From Periplaneta americana (Eukaryota; Arthropoda; Insecta; Blattodea; Blattidae), in contig NC_091125.1 of the NCBI RefSeq assembly GCF_040183065.1, positions 128,281,621 through 128,345,620 on the forward strand: a stretch of 64,000 nucleotides of DNA, given 5' to 3'. This document shows, piece after piece, positions 44,655 through 56,963 of the stretch; position 1 is the first letter of the stretch; every line of letters begins with the position of its first letter. Made by a program: the position numbers and the translations under genes. The notes below the pieces were generated by a model. That model did not search any database, was not told where the DNA came from, and saw only the letters and a program-made list of their open reading frames with translations.

Positions 44655-45576
44655 CCCGGATGTTTAGGCATTTATTTTAGTTAAAATAGGCAGGCATATA
44701 AACATTAAGAATAGTAAAAATAGGCAGTGAAATAGGCATTTATTAATCATGGAAACAGACAAAAATAGACAAATGCTTAATAAACTATCCTATACAGTAC
44801 TCACTTTCCTTGGTTACATGTCACAAGATGTTTTTTTTAAGTTGTCAACTCTCATAGTGAGCCGCCTGTCAGAGGGAACGTTTTTCATGGTGGAAAAAGA
44901 TCTTTCTACTTCTACTGAACTGATTGGAGCAAACTTAAGGCAACTTATTTCAGAAGGACTGCCTCTACTTTCTTTCAGGGAAAAACCGAATGTGGTATTG
45001 TCTCAAAAAGAGGGGTGTGAGAAGGGATTAGAGAATTCAAAGTACGCGTGACTTGTGCGTCCAAGTGACAACAGTAACGGGACCTGGAGACTTGCTTTTA
45101 ATACTTCCCTCATCCCCTTTCTTTCGCTGGTAAACCCCGAAGTGACCTGAGCACTGAGGGTTGTACTGTTCAAATATCTTTGTTAAGTGGCATAAAAGAT
45201 GGAAACGGTAGGAAAGAAAAGTTTACGACTTCTTGGAAACGTATGCATTGCTGGAGAATAAGATTCTCAGCAAATATTTGTGTGAGGTGAATATATATTT
45301 TTAATTTGTACGACCGTTCTTTTTTGTTTTTTGATATAATTTATGTGCGGTTTATTTTAAATGCATTAAACATATAGAAAATGTACAATAACGATGTAAA
45401 AAGGCTAAAAAAAGCATTTAACCTTAAAATAGGCATCGGGAGTTAAAATAGGCAAAAAAGGCAAAATGAAAATTTGGGCCTATCGTTCGCAAATGTGTGG
45501 AAACGTGTTTATCTCTAATAGGTCTTTCATATATACACTCAGTTTTAAAAAAGTCATTTTGCCTAACATCCGGGCT
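44653..45576. mobile_element. Candidate inverted-repeat DNA element with 'aaaataggca' subrepeats
   Basis: The ends are 'agcccggatgtttaggca' and, in reverse complement, 'agcccggatgttaggca'. Repeated 'aaaataggca' motifs lie near both ends. The one open frame (44749-45051, 100 codons, METDKNRQMLNKLSYTVLTF) has no domain I recognise. A hAT-type non-autonomous element is my best guess, but the flanking duplication is unclear because the left flank is (AT)n. Confidence 0.55.
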
Positions 45577-47066
45577 CTAACTATATATTTCGGACTTCTG
45601 GCGATCAACTTAACTTTGCCAGACAATGGAGCTTTGCTTTTGACGGTACTTCTTTCTTCCTTGGCGATTATTGGTTGCTGTCATGGGAAGCTGTGGTCTA
45701 TCTATCTACTATTCCCACTTTACCAGAGGGCACGGACTGGGTCTGTCCTCACACGCAGGACGCTCGGGTAGGCCCATTGTGCTACCCGGTATGGAATGGT
45801 GTGCATGCCCTAAGGGTCCCCGCGCGCCGCCAACGAACTCCCCTACAACCTACATGATCCCTTTACCATTTCACATAGTCCTCACCGCGGTCTCTCAACC
45901 CCGGTCCCACGAGGTACCATGAGCTCAGTGGAGAACCTAGGTGCATAGCGCTACCACCAACAACGAATGACCACACAGGTGTGGGCCGCCGCCGAAGTTC
46001 TGACCACTCTGTTTGTAGTAGCAACTTAATCGATTTGAGATAATTTTTATTTTTCTTAAGATGCGTTCTAACCAAATAACTCGAATACATAAAAGTGGGA
46101 TTAGTCCGTTTGACTTCAGAAAACCTCCATAGCTGACATATCAGCAATAATAGAGTTACAATTTTCTGTTTATCTTTTCATTAATACAATACAGAAGAAT
46201 AGAAAATACATATACCTACTAGTTATTTTTTACATGACTAACCGCAGATCTATATTTGATTCAGCTTTTTCTTAATTAATATAATCTTGATTAGAATGAG
46301 ATGGGCATACAGACAACGTTACAGTCTTGCTGTAGTATAGTTGGCCTACCGACGCCTGTGGAGCAATCCCAGAAGGATCAAGTCGTCACGGCATTGAACC
46401 ATGCACGCCGCGCGAGGATTAGAGTAGGTCATGGTCGGGTGGTGTTTGTTTGAATAATTACTCGAAATGCTTACGCAACAGTGAACGATTTTCATTTTAA
46501 TTAAACGAAGAGATTCTCAGAAAGCTAGTATGTAAACGTTGTAGGCGTAGTTATCACCAGCATCTCTATCGTGCTAAATTAGGTCACGTGATGAGTTACG
46601 CTTATTTGAATCAACTTTCAGAAATGTGTATATTCTTTTAAACTTGATGCAATTTTATTGAAGACTGATTCTTTGAGTGGATTCGGAACGTCCAGTCTCT
46701 GTAATATTCAATTATACCCATTTTCTTAGCTTAAATAAAAAATGCGACTTTTTATGACATGTAGAGATACCGAAATAAAATTTTGAGCTGCCTTATTGTA
46801 TGTTTCGCTCTGCGCTTCTGTAGCAAACAAGAGCCTCTGTATATAATGTTTCTTGTCGACAGTCGTGTGAAATTTTTGCCTACATAGGCTACAAGTGGAC
46901 TCCCATCAAGACTCATTCCGAATTTTAATTCCGTATCTGTACCTCACTTCCAGTTCTCAATACGGTACAATTTTAACACAGGCATTTCCTCTAATAACGA
47001 ATATTTTGAAAGAAACTATTATAAACTGAACACCGGTAATTCTCTTTTTTATTTGCAGTATTTAAT
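45577..47066. other. Intergenic stretch: nothing recognised
   Basis: About 1.5 kb. A GC-richer patch at 45700-45990 has open frames on both strands but none with a recognisable domain. Confidence 0.35.
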
Positions 47067-47294
47067 CCAGAAATGCATATAGAGTGTTAGTTGGGAGACC
47101 GGAGGGAAAAAGACCTTTAGGGAGGCCGAGACGTAGATGGGAGGATAATATTAAAATGGATTTGAAGGAGGTGGGGTATGATGATAGAGACTGGATTAAT
47201 CTTGCACAGGATAGGGACCGCTAGCTGGCTTATGTGAGGGCGGCAATGAACCTTCGGGTTCCTTAAAAGCCATTTGTAAGTAAGTAAGTAAGTA
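47067..47294 (+). mobile_element. RTE/R4-like LINE, 3' end fragment with (AAGT)n tail
   Basis: It starts 'ccagaaatgcatatagagtg', continues through the DWINLAQDRD-type block and ends 'ccttaaaagccatttgtaag' with AAGT units. A stop replaces one codon near 47222 ('gctagctgg'). Confidence 0.82.
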
Positions 47295-47438
47295 TTTAAT
47301 ATGTGTATTACATGTATATTTTAATGCCATGAGAATCGAGAGTGAATTATAGCAATGAAGATAAGAAAAATAAAATATAAAAGCATAACAAATGCAATTA
47401 AAATATAATAGAAATTACAATAACATTAACAATATACT

Positions 47439-48742
47439 TACTTACCTATGAGATGACTTTTAAGGAACCCGGAGGTTCATTGACGCCTTCACATAAGCCC
47501 GCCATCGGGTCCTATCCTGAGCAAGATTAATCCAGTCTCTACAATCATATCCCACCTCCCTCAAATCCATTTTAATATTATCTTCCCATCTACGTATCGG
47601 CCTCCCTAAAGGTCTTTTTTCCTCCGGTCGCCCAACTAACACTCTATATGCATTTCTGGATTCGCCCATACCTGCTACATGCCCTGTCCATCTCAAACGT
47701 CTGGATTTAATGTTCCTAATTATGTCAAGTGAAGAATACAATGCTTGCAGTTCTGCGTTGTGTAAGTTTCTCCATTCTCCTGTAACTTCATCCCTCTTAG
47801 CCCCAAATATTTTCCTAAGAACCTTATTCTCAACACCCTTAATCTCTGTCCCTCTCTCAAAGTGAGAGTCCAAGTTTCACAACCATACAGGACAACCGGT
47901 AATATAACTGTTTTATAAATTCTAACTTTCAGATTTTTTGACAGCAGACTAGATGACAAAAGCTACTCAACCGAAAAATAACAGGCATTTTCTATATTTA
48001 TTCTGCGTTTAATTTCCTCCCGGGTGTCATTTTTATTTGTTACTGTTGCTCCAAGATATTTGAATTTTTCCACCTCTTCGAAGGATTTATCTCCAATTTT
48101 TATATTTCCATTTCGTACAATATTCTGGTCACGAGACATAATCATATGCTTTGTCTTTTCGGGATTTACTTCCAAACCTATCGCTTTACTTGCTTCAAGT
48201 AAAATTTCCGTGTTTTCCCTAATCGTTTGTGGATTTTCTCCCAACATATTCACGACATCCGCATAGGCAAGAAGCTGATGTAACCCATTCAATTCCAAAC
48301 CCTGTCTGTTATCCTGAACTTTCCTAATGGCATATTCTAAAGCGAAGTTAAAAAGTAAAGGTGATAGTGCATCTCCTTGCTTTAGCCCGCAGTGAATTGG
48401 AAAAGCATCAGATAGAAACTGGCCTATACGGACTCTGCTGTAAGTTTCACTGAGACACATTTTAATTAATCGAACTAGTTTCTTGGGAATACCAGATTCA
48501 ATAAGGATATTATACAAATCTTCTCTCTTAACAGAATCATATGCCTTTTTGAAATCCCTTATACTCTCATTTTTCTCCAGTATCTGTCGAATACAAAAAA
48601 ATCTGATCAATAATCGATCTATTACGCCTAAAACCGTATTGATGATCCCCAATAATTTCATCTTCGTACGGAGTTAATCTTCTCAAAAGAATACTGGACA
48701 AAATTTTGTACGACATCAACAAAAGTAATATTCCTCGAAAAA

Positions 48743-48743
<1 letters not shown>
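47439..48743 (-). mobile_element. RTE/R4-like LINE, longest reverse-transcriptase copy
   Basis: The minus-strand coding starts in the finger domain (near 48740: [19 protein letters not shown]). It runs through [40 protein letters not shown] and the catalytic block, here [13 protein letters not shown], where YADD has become [37 protein letters not shown] and the full C-terminus to AYVKASMNLRVP (47463) follow. Frame breaks occur near 48660, 47960 and 47870. With a lost catalytic Asp and shifts, it is dead. Confidence 0.9.
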
Positions 48744-48812
<69 letters not shown>

Positions 48813-48813
48813 G
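48744..48813. repeat. (AAT)n at the LINE 5' junction
   Basis: About 23 units directly at the truncated 5' end of the minus-strand LINE. Confidence 0.95.
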
Positions 48814-51444
48814 GCAAATTAGTTTAATAATTAAAAATCCGCGCATTTTGTTAAACACTGTGAAATGCATTGTGGCTAACGGCAAATTATTATTATTTCT
48901 CACTTTGGCTCTGCTTTAATATTTCTAGTGAGTACCACTGATTTAGACGCAGAATACTAAAATAAGGTCATACAGTGGTAATATTTGTACGATAAATTCT
49001 TCTTCTGAAAATAGGCTTAAAGCTTGTTTTTTTTTTTCCAACATCTACTGAGACTTTGATGATGGTGAGGATGTCCAGATCTCTCCAACGTTTCGGTGGT
49101 CTGCCTGTCATCTCTTGCAATCTTAGCCACTCTGCTGTCCGCATCGTGATAATTTAAAGTAATCGTTTGGTATTGATGGTTCCTTAAGAAGGAAATAAAT
49201 TCCATCTATTATAAATCTATAACCAAGTGCGAGTCTGACTTCCAGCTGGTTTGAGTAATATTAAAGGTAAAAATTATTCCGCGACTGAGTAGTGAACTCG
49301 GATCCTTGGGCAAAGCGAGCCAACTCTCTAAAGGCGTGTAATAGTCAGATAGATGTATTGTATAAGTCGTTGCATTATTTTATTTTTTGTTTAATTATTT
49401 ATCGCAAGTTCCTTTTCATTGCCCAATTATCTTAAGTTATTGCAAAAACGACATTATTGTTTACATAACCAAATTTATGTAACGCATAGAGGTTTGCCGC
49501 AGTGTTACGAGATCGCAGCACGATTACGTTTTGACGCACCATCTGCTCAGGCATGTAGGAACTAATTGAGTGTGTAGAAGTACATCTGAGAGTTTCGTGA
49601 CCTCAAGCTCTTCCAAAAAAGTGTGTTTAATTCGTAAAATTGTGTGTTAACGATACTATGATTATTTTTATTTTCAATATTTTTGAATTGAAGGAAGATA
49701 CGTAAATGCAGTGTCATAACAATATTGTGTTATGTTACGTCTAATGAACATGGTGTAGAATTTCTTGCAAGGAATTAACGACAGTGACGTCTGCTCTAAA
49801 TGAGTGACAAACTCAAAATTGCAAATAGTTCACGGAAACGCAACTATAAAATAATGAGTTTTAAATCTAATCGTGGTACATGATGACTTAAACAGCAGTG
49901 ATCTCGTCGACCACGAATGGAAGTCTTCATTCATATCTCAGCAAAATCGTACGTGTTACAACTGAGAAAGTTTAAAATATTTTAGGAGGTGTAACCTTGC
50001 AATATGATTAAGAAGGTTTTGTGTGATAATTTCAACCGGTTTTGTTTTGTAAACTCAGCATTTATGTGTATGAAGCAATGTGTCTACTTTATGACATCAT
50101 TGGATATCACAACTTTGAAGCAATATAGGTTTGCCCTAAAACTGGCAATAATTTCCTTGAGCACTGAATTATTCGATAGAGACACACTATTTATATAAAA
50201 TTAATGTATATGCCAATATTTTGACATCGATAAACTGACATTATTACTTAGTTGCCTTTGAAGCACTCCCATTTAACAGAATTTAGCCTACCTAAATACC
50301 ATGTAGGTATCGTGTATAAATAGGCTATCCTAAAGGTTGTGCGTAAATTTCTTTCTCTTTGAAAGTCATTTATGTATGGTGATTTAAACAGAAATTATAA
50401 GATTCCTATTTACAAGTTAAAAATTGCAATGTCAAATTCTCATGACTGTCACATACTGATACTGGCAACATTCTTAATGTTGATAAAATGAAATCCCAGT
50501 TTGCAGTTTCTGGTGTAATATGTAACTTTATTGCATATAGCTTCATTGTATCTAATAATTTACAAAATTACATTTATAATAGTTTTCTAAACTTGACCCA
50601 TCTTGAAAATGAATAGACCTATTGGGACGGTTCTTGATGACAGTTCTGGCCTGGAAGATTCAGAGTTCGACTTTTTCTGTAATACATTTTGATAGAATCA
50701 GAATACAAATATAAATTTGTGAAATACGTTCAAATAAATCATGACTGGTTCCAAATACTTCACGTTCTCTCTTCTTGTCATTCTGCGATTTCGGATATGC
50801 TAAATATTTATTTATTCTAGAATACACTCTCTTAACACAAATATAATCACTGATGAACTAAATAGTAGGCTAAGTTATTCTAGAATTCAGAAGGTGATGA
50901 TTAGGCCCATAACGTCGGGTAAAATAACACCATAATTTATGAAATATTGACACAGTGAAGTTATTTAATTAGTGTAAACAATTTAATAGTTCATTAGTGG
51001 ATGAAATTATTTTAATAAATAACCGAAAAATAAATAAAAAACGAACACTAATATTATATTAAGTTAAATGCATCTTGTTTGGCGCAGTACTTTGTCACAG
51101 TACAATCCATTGAATAGGCCTATGCAATTCTGAAGTGACTTTGTTAGATATTCTCTTGTTTTCAGATAAGTATCTCATTTTCTCTTGAGTGTGTAAACTT
51201 AATTATCTGACATCCATCTCAGATAAGTCTTGTCTGTTATCGCCACTTGGATAACTTACAAACAGTTTCCGTTTAACTTCATTAGCCTAGCCTACCTATT
51301 CGGTTTCATAAAAATATGTATTTCAAAAATACTTCCTCATTTTCATTCTAATCTTGTATAAGTATTATCGCAATATTTATCAGTTCTTCACTTAATGCTA
51401 TCTATATTGTTATCTGATATGTATAATTATTAGATACTGAGGTA
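48814..51444. other. Intergenic stretch: nothing recognised
   Basis: About 2.6 kb, AT-rich. None of its open frames shows a domain or membrane pattern that I trust. Confidence 0.35.
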
Positions 51445-51452
51445 GGTACTAC

Positions 51453-51853
51453 CAGGGTGCGAATTAAGATTTCTGATGGGGGGGGGGGGAGATAGAATCC
51501 TAGATAGAGAATACCATACATAAAATTATTATCCTCATTCGATACGGCTCAATGCTTGGTCGCACTGAGTTGCTTGTCTTGCATCTTGATCATAAATAAT
51601 TATATTCATGAGCAGGCTTAAGATAAGATGTGTAATTCCTAAGTTATTGATTGTTGTCAGTTTGCTGGTGATGATAATACATCAATATTGCTTACTTTAT
51701 AGCTACTTGTATACTTGTATTAAAATAATTATATTTTGTGAGGGGAGGTTAGAAATCCCTGGCAGGGATGTTAATATGAACTTATGAGAAGGGGATAACT
51801 TTCCAACAGGGAGGAAATCCTCTCCCCCATCCCCCTTGTTATTTCGCACCCTA
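51453..51853. mobile_element. Non-autonomous hAT-like element with 8-bp duplication
   Basis: The terminal repeats are CAGGGTGCGAA and TTCGCACCCTA, and the flanks are perfect GGTACTAC at 51445-51452 and 51854-51861. CAGGG-type ends with an 8-bp duplication are the hAT pattern. 401 bp. A poly-G run (from 51478) and a C-rich run near the right end also pair with each other. No transposase frame. Confidence 0.85.
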
Positions 51854-51861
51854 GGTACTAC

Positions 51862-52944
51862 CGTATATTGTATATGTTTGTCTCTGTGTTTAGTCTTCAT
51901 TCATAGACTTTTCCCCACTCTTGTACGTCGTCTATAAATAAAAGTTTTCCATAAGTATAGTTTAATAGACTCTTCTAAAGTCTCTTTTCTAGTTGCTTCC
52001 CACATTTATTTCTTTACTCGCCATATCTTTTCTGATATGCATGTGCAAATATTGTTGGTCTTCCTAAGAATCTTACGCTCTTGTGCCATTTCTAAAGGTA
52101 ATTGGGGAATTCTTTCATTTTCCAGTTGTTTTACATGTTAAAAAAATTTTAATCGTTTCTTTGGATTAGTAGGCCTATATTTTTATTTATTAATAGTTGA
52201 AATAATTGATTAACTATTATTCTTTATATTTATTTTCATTATACACAGCTATTCTTGCGACTATTCATGTAGTTCCTGCATGCTGGATCTGGCAAGCGAC
52301 AGCGTAAGAGGCTCACATGGAGAAAAATATCCTAAACTATACAATGTGCATAACACTATTGTTAATAAATGGAACTTAAAGAATTAATCTGACTTAACAC
52401 ATTACAGCAGCTATCCGAAATCTTCATCAGAAATCAACACTAATTATTGAGGTTTAAGACACTACTGTCTAGTGATTGAAGAAGAAACCAACTGCAATAA
52501 ACGATTCTGGCAACAGGATCTCTAGGTCTTAACATTACACTTTAGTCACTTTGTAAGGTCTAAGTTTTAGTTTTTGTTGGTCTTTGAGCAGTAGAATAAG
52601 AAATATCAGCTTACTGTGCAAGTTTTCTTAATGGTTTTCTAAGAGAGAGCTCGTGATGTTCACTAATGTCCTGAAACTTTTCACGTCTTAACACTGTAGG
52701 ATTTTCTCTACCTTTTTATTTGGCACTCTAACTGTCGTTTCGAATTTATTCACTATAGTTTATTAATCCAGAAATGCATTGGAACTCATTCTCCGGGAAA
52801 TCTCTTCTATTTCTTCCTGTACATTCGAACTTAATGAGCTTACAACTCACGAAAATATGCTGATCAGTAGTTAGACAAAAAGCCATTAATCACAACAAGA
52901 ATACATTTAAGTATGTATTACGAAAAACTAACATAGCCTGTCTG
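51862..52944. other. Intergenic stretch: nothing recognised
   Basis: About 1.1 kb of AT-rich DNA. Confidence 0.4.
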
Positions 52945-53288
52945 TCCCACGCCGTGGCATCTTGGTCTAAGGCATCCTGTCTAGGTCTCGCGTTACGGAA
53001 TGCGTGCTGGTTCGAGTCCTCATGGGGGAAGAAAATTTCTCATGAAATTTCGGCCAGTGTATGGGACCGGTGCCCACCCAGCATCTTGATGCAGTTGGAG
53101 AGCTACGATAGGTAGCGAAAATCCGGTTTCGCAAACCAGCTATAACGGCTGGGAGGATCATCGTGCTAACCACACGATACCTCCATTCTGGTTGGATGAT
53201 CGTCCACCTCTGCTTCAGCATGTGGACGTGAGGCCAGCAGCCGGCTGGTCGGTCTTGGACCTTCATGGGCTGTAGCACCATGGATTTA
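52945..53288 (+). mobile_element. tRNA-derived SINE (family D), fuller copy
   Basis: The head 'gtggcatcttggtctaaggc' and B box 'gctggttcgagtcctcatgg' are followed by 'ctcatgaaatttcggccagt', 'ggttggatgatcgtccacct' and 'gtagcaccatggattta'. It shares the body with the truncated copy at 23595. Confidence 0.78.
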
Positions 53289-54609
53289 CTTTTAACATAG
53301 CCTATACTGATGAAAGCCAAGGATTGCTTGCTGAGCGAAGATAGGTCTTTATAAGGTATCAAAATAATAAATACTCATTTGCAATAAACAATCAGTCAAC
53401 TGCATGTTCACTAGAGCACATACAACATGCAATTCGATTAATGGATTGTCTAATGTTTGTGGAGAGTGTATGATTTGTGTTCTAAACCCTCAATTAGTGT
53501 TGTTTGCTGATGAACATTTCTAGCACCTGCTGTATAGTGTGGTAAGCCAGAGTAATGTTTTAATTCAGATACATTTTTGTTCTGTGCGTGTGCATTGTAG
53601 TCTCTTTTTTTTTTCTCCATGCAGTCCAACATTTTTCAACTAAATGCTGCACACTAAAGATGCAGTTCAAAATCCCACGGCACACTTATGTAATCTAACG
53701 TAGTGGTTCCGAACCAAGTGGGAATTTTGAAGTTTTTGGGAGAGAATGTGTTTACGAATGTTGACTTGCACCACATTTGCTGAATGTTGACTCTTGAGCA
53801 CTTCTCTTTTCACTTTTATTCTTCCAATCTTCACTAATTAATTTTCTTGTGGCACGTTAGAGAATCATTCACGGCACATTAGACACCAGTTGAAAATGGC
53901 TCGTATAGTCTCCGCTATTACACCATCATCTGCCAGGAGCAAACATGCAGGAACTATATGGACAATAATAAGAATCGCGCTTATTTAAAAAAATACTCTG
54001 CGTCTATATCTAGGCCTACTGCTTATAAGTAGTTGGATAACAGTTTCTCACCAAAAGAATGTGGGTGCAGTAGGCCCTACTTGGCAGACTCTTTTAGAAA
54101 TATAGTGAACAAAGTCTTAAAAGTGAGGCAGGTTTTCTGCTGTGTATTCTGCCATTATTACCTCATTATTATCGTCAGGTCGTGAATTTATTGATTTTGG
54201 TGTGTAATTTTGAATTTCGTGTGGAATTGTAGACTCATCTATGCAAAACGTAGGTCATATGCATTTAATTTTGTGCATATTTATGTAGTCTAAGATTTTA
54301 ATACCTGAAGAAAGTATAGGCCTATATTTTTTTTACTGTATGCAGCCTGACATACAGGCCTTCTGTCGGTTTTCTTAAGAATTTAATTACAGGATTTCCA
54401 ATCTAGAGTGTCTCCAACACATATCAGTCATTTCTCCACCTGTTGATAGCCTTTCACTCATCATAACAACTCCCTCTTTTATCTTGAAATACGTAAACTG
54501 AGACTACTCTTCAATTTTATGACTAAAATTCATAATCAATTTAGGAATATTCAAAATTTAGAATTAGGCATGCCACAAGGTACTGTTTTAGGGCCAGTTT
54601 TATTTTTGA
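53289..54609. other. Intergenic stretch: nothing recognised
   Basis: About 1.3 kb. A short frame near 54560-54600 (GMPQGTVLGPVLFLIY in part) recalls a non-LTR RT motif 4 ('gcatgccacaaggtactgtt'), but too little remains to call it. Confidence 0.35.
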
Positions 54610-54622
54610 TATATATATATAT
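54561..54622 (+). mobile_element. Possible RT motif fragment of a LINE
   Basis: The frame 'ggcatgccacaaggtactgt' reads GMPQGTVLGPVLFLIYIY, the G(x)PQG(S/T)(V/I)LGP(L/V)LF motif of CR1/Jockey reverse transcriptases. About 20 codons remain, running into an AT repeat. Confidence 0.55.
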
Positions 54623-54859
54623 ATGAATAGCTTAATATCAAAGACGGACATCTGACCTCAATCAAAATTTAGATAGCTGTGGTTTTTTATAGAATTTTTC
54701 ATGCTTTTTCCAGTTATAGTGAAACCATATGCAAACTCTAACACTACATTTATAAAATAAATTGTGTTAAATATTACAAAGAACACTGTGAATTAAAAAA
54801 TTGCTTCTAGATCAAAACTATGGAGACGACAGATGTCCGTCTTTGATATTAAACTACTC

Positions 54860-54873
<14 letters not shown>
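54610..54873. mobile_element. Inverted-repeat element bounded by (TA)n
   Basis: 'ttaatatcaaagacggacat' near 54632 is inverted as 'atgtccgtctttgatattaa' near 54833. Both ends are followed by 'atatatga(a/g)tag', and (TA)n lies on each side. About 225-260 bp, no ORF. Confidence 0.7.
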
Positions 54874-54892
<19 letters not shown>

Positions 54893-55054
54893 TTGATCAA
54901 AAAAAGTTTTGCATATTATAGAATTGTTTATTTCTAAATCAGATGTGCCACAAATTTCTATGCATTTCTATTACATGTCAATTGCTTAAAGAAAAAACAA
55001 AATGAAATTGTAAACTTATTACACACATAACGAAAAAAAATTCTGCCTTAATTT

Positions 55055-55056
<2 letters not shown>

Positions 55057-55085
<29 letters not shown>
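55057..55085. repeat. Poly(A) tract
   Basis: 29 consecutive A bases beside a Tc1-like fragment. Confidence 0.95.
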
Positions 55086-55088
<3 letters not shown>

Positions 55089-55144
55089 AAATCTCATTCA
55101 TTTCACAAAACAAAACAAAAACACATTTTGAATCAATTCAATAA

Positions 55145-55425
55145 TGTGTGTGGCCTCCACGAACTCGTAGACATTCCTGGACACGATGTGGAATGCTTGA
55201 AACCAGGTTATCCAATTCCTTTTTAGGAAGATTGTCCCATTCCTGCATGGCAGCTGGTATCAGATCCCTTATGGTTTCTGGAGGGTATGAACAGTTGGCA
55301 ATTGCTAATTCCATAGTAGACAGACACAGAGCAGGACGACCATGTAAGACAGTGGCTGGGGAAGACTGGTATCTCCATATTTCTGCACGGTGATGTCTTT
55401 CATCCACTACAGCTCAGTTACAGAG
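55145..55425 (-). pseudogene. Tc1-like transposase, C-terminal fragment
   Basis: The minus-strand frame reads IRDLIPAAMQEWDNLPKKEL, then DNLVSSIPHRVQECLRVRGG and HTHY before the stop. This is the W..(I/L)P...(L)..SMPRR...C...RGGHT.Y ending of Tc1-type transposases. 'attgatcaaaaaaagttttg' at about 54892 could be the transposon end. The catalytic region is absent. Confidence 0.75.
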
Positions 55426-55439
55426 GGACCTTCGCAGAG

Positions 55440-56515
55440 CTACAGGGGCCCGCCAAGTGTGAGGTGGTGCAGCAATACGGTTTCTGTGGGGAAAAAAAAT
55501 TAATGACAGCTGTAATTCATCGTGAGATTACTGCAGTGTACGGGAACATTATGAATGACAGTATTTTTCGACGTTGGTGCCGTGAAATCCGAGCTGGATG
55601 CACTAACATCCACAATGAAGAACGAAGTGGCCGACCATCTGTTGTGAATGATGAACTTGTTTCAGAAGTGGATGATGTGGTCAAACTCGCCGTTTCACAT
55701 TTCGAAACTCTCTGAGCATTTTTCGCGAATCAGTCGAGTTATTCTGTATGGAGTGGTGACACAAAGGTTAGGTTATCGCAAGTTTTGTGCTTGGTAGGTA
55801 CCTACCGAAAATTCTGTCTGAAGCCCAAAAAACCACGAGAATAGGAGCAGCACTAATATTCTTCAGTGTCACAAGAGTGAAGGTGATCTTTCGACCAGAT
55901 TGTCACCGGAGATGAGATGTAGGTTAGGTACGTGAGCATTGAAACAAAATGACAGTCAATGGTGTGGGGTCACACCAACTCTCTTACGAAACCACAAACA
56001 TATCTCCAAATATTTTCAACCAAAAAGCTCATGAAAACTGTCTTTTGGGACAAGAAAGGTGTATTGTTGGTGGATTTCATGGAACAAGGCACAACAAATT
56101 CTGGTGTGTATTGTCAGACACTAACCAAACTGAGGAGATGAATTCAGAACAAACGATATGACATGTTGAGTTCTGGGGTTGTTTTGTTCCATGACAATGT
56201 TCGGGTGCATACTGCTACATGCACTCAAAACCTTCTGCGGCAGTTCCAGTGGGAGGTGTTTCATCATCCATTGTATAGTCCTGACTTGGCTCTGACTGAC
56301 TACCACCTGTTCCCAAACATGAATCCCAGCGTTTTCAAACGGGTGAGCGTCAATGGGTAGCTATAATCACAGATGGCTGATTTTTTACGCAGAGGAAATT
56401 TCGAAGTTTGTGAAGCACTACAACAAATGTCTGAATGTAAATCGGCATTATGTTGAAAAGTAATTGAAGGGTGCACTTTCACTTGCATGTAATAACAGTT
56501 CTCAATAAAGTGCTT
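55440..56515 (+). pseudogene. Mariner transposase pseudogene
   Basis: The N-terminal frame 55464-55715 reads REITAVYGNIMNDSIFRRWC and NEERSGRPSVVNDELVSEVD. Later pieces in other frames read QSMVWGHTNS, VLFHDNVRVHTATCTQNLLR (56163-56360), the proline-rich HPLYSPDLALTDYHLF and an ending like KCLNVNRHYVEK. The HDN..(P)HTA and YSPDL(A)..D(Y/F)HLF motifs are those of DD34D mariners. The first catalytic Asp region is disrupted, and there are at least three frame changes plus stops. Confidence 0.85.
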
Positions 56516-56963
56516 TCTGAAAAAAAAAAAATCGAAACTAACTTTCCGAATCACTCTCGGAATAAAATGAGCTGAGTACTGTAAATACCACGAAATTTTA
56601 ATCATAAGCAAAACAGAAATTGCCATAGTATATCTTACGCATTTAACATTAAATGTCTTAGATTTTTTGTCATAAATTTGACAATAAATAGGCTACTTTG
56701 CTACATGAGACAGTTTTTATTTCCGTGATTAGATTAGATTAGATTCGATTCGTTAAAAGTTTTCATAGGTCACCATATACAAGATCTGTAATATTTTCTT
56801 GTCTCCTGAATTGATGTTTCACTGTCAGTAAGGTAGCCTATTTCAAAACGTCTTCTGTGGTATACATTATCTTTATTTTAGTTTATTTTTTTAATCATAC
56901 TTTTCAGTATAGTGAAGACTGAAACAAAACCTACATTTTGTAAGATTATGTATTCTCGGGAAT
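56516..56963. other. Intergenic stretch: nothing recognised
   Basis: About 0.45 kb. 'attagattagattagattcg' near 56730 is a short (GATTA)n tract. Confidence 0.4.

Noticed and set aside
45466-46147. Frames on both strands in a GC-richer patch
   Set aside because: No conserved motif and no consistent splice sites. Probably chance or decayed repeat.
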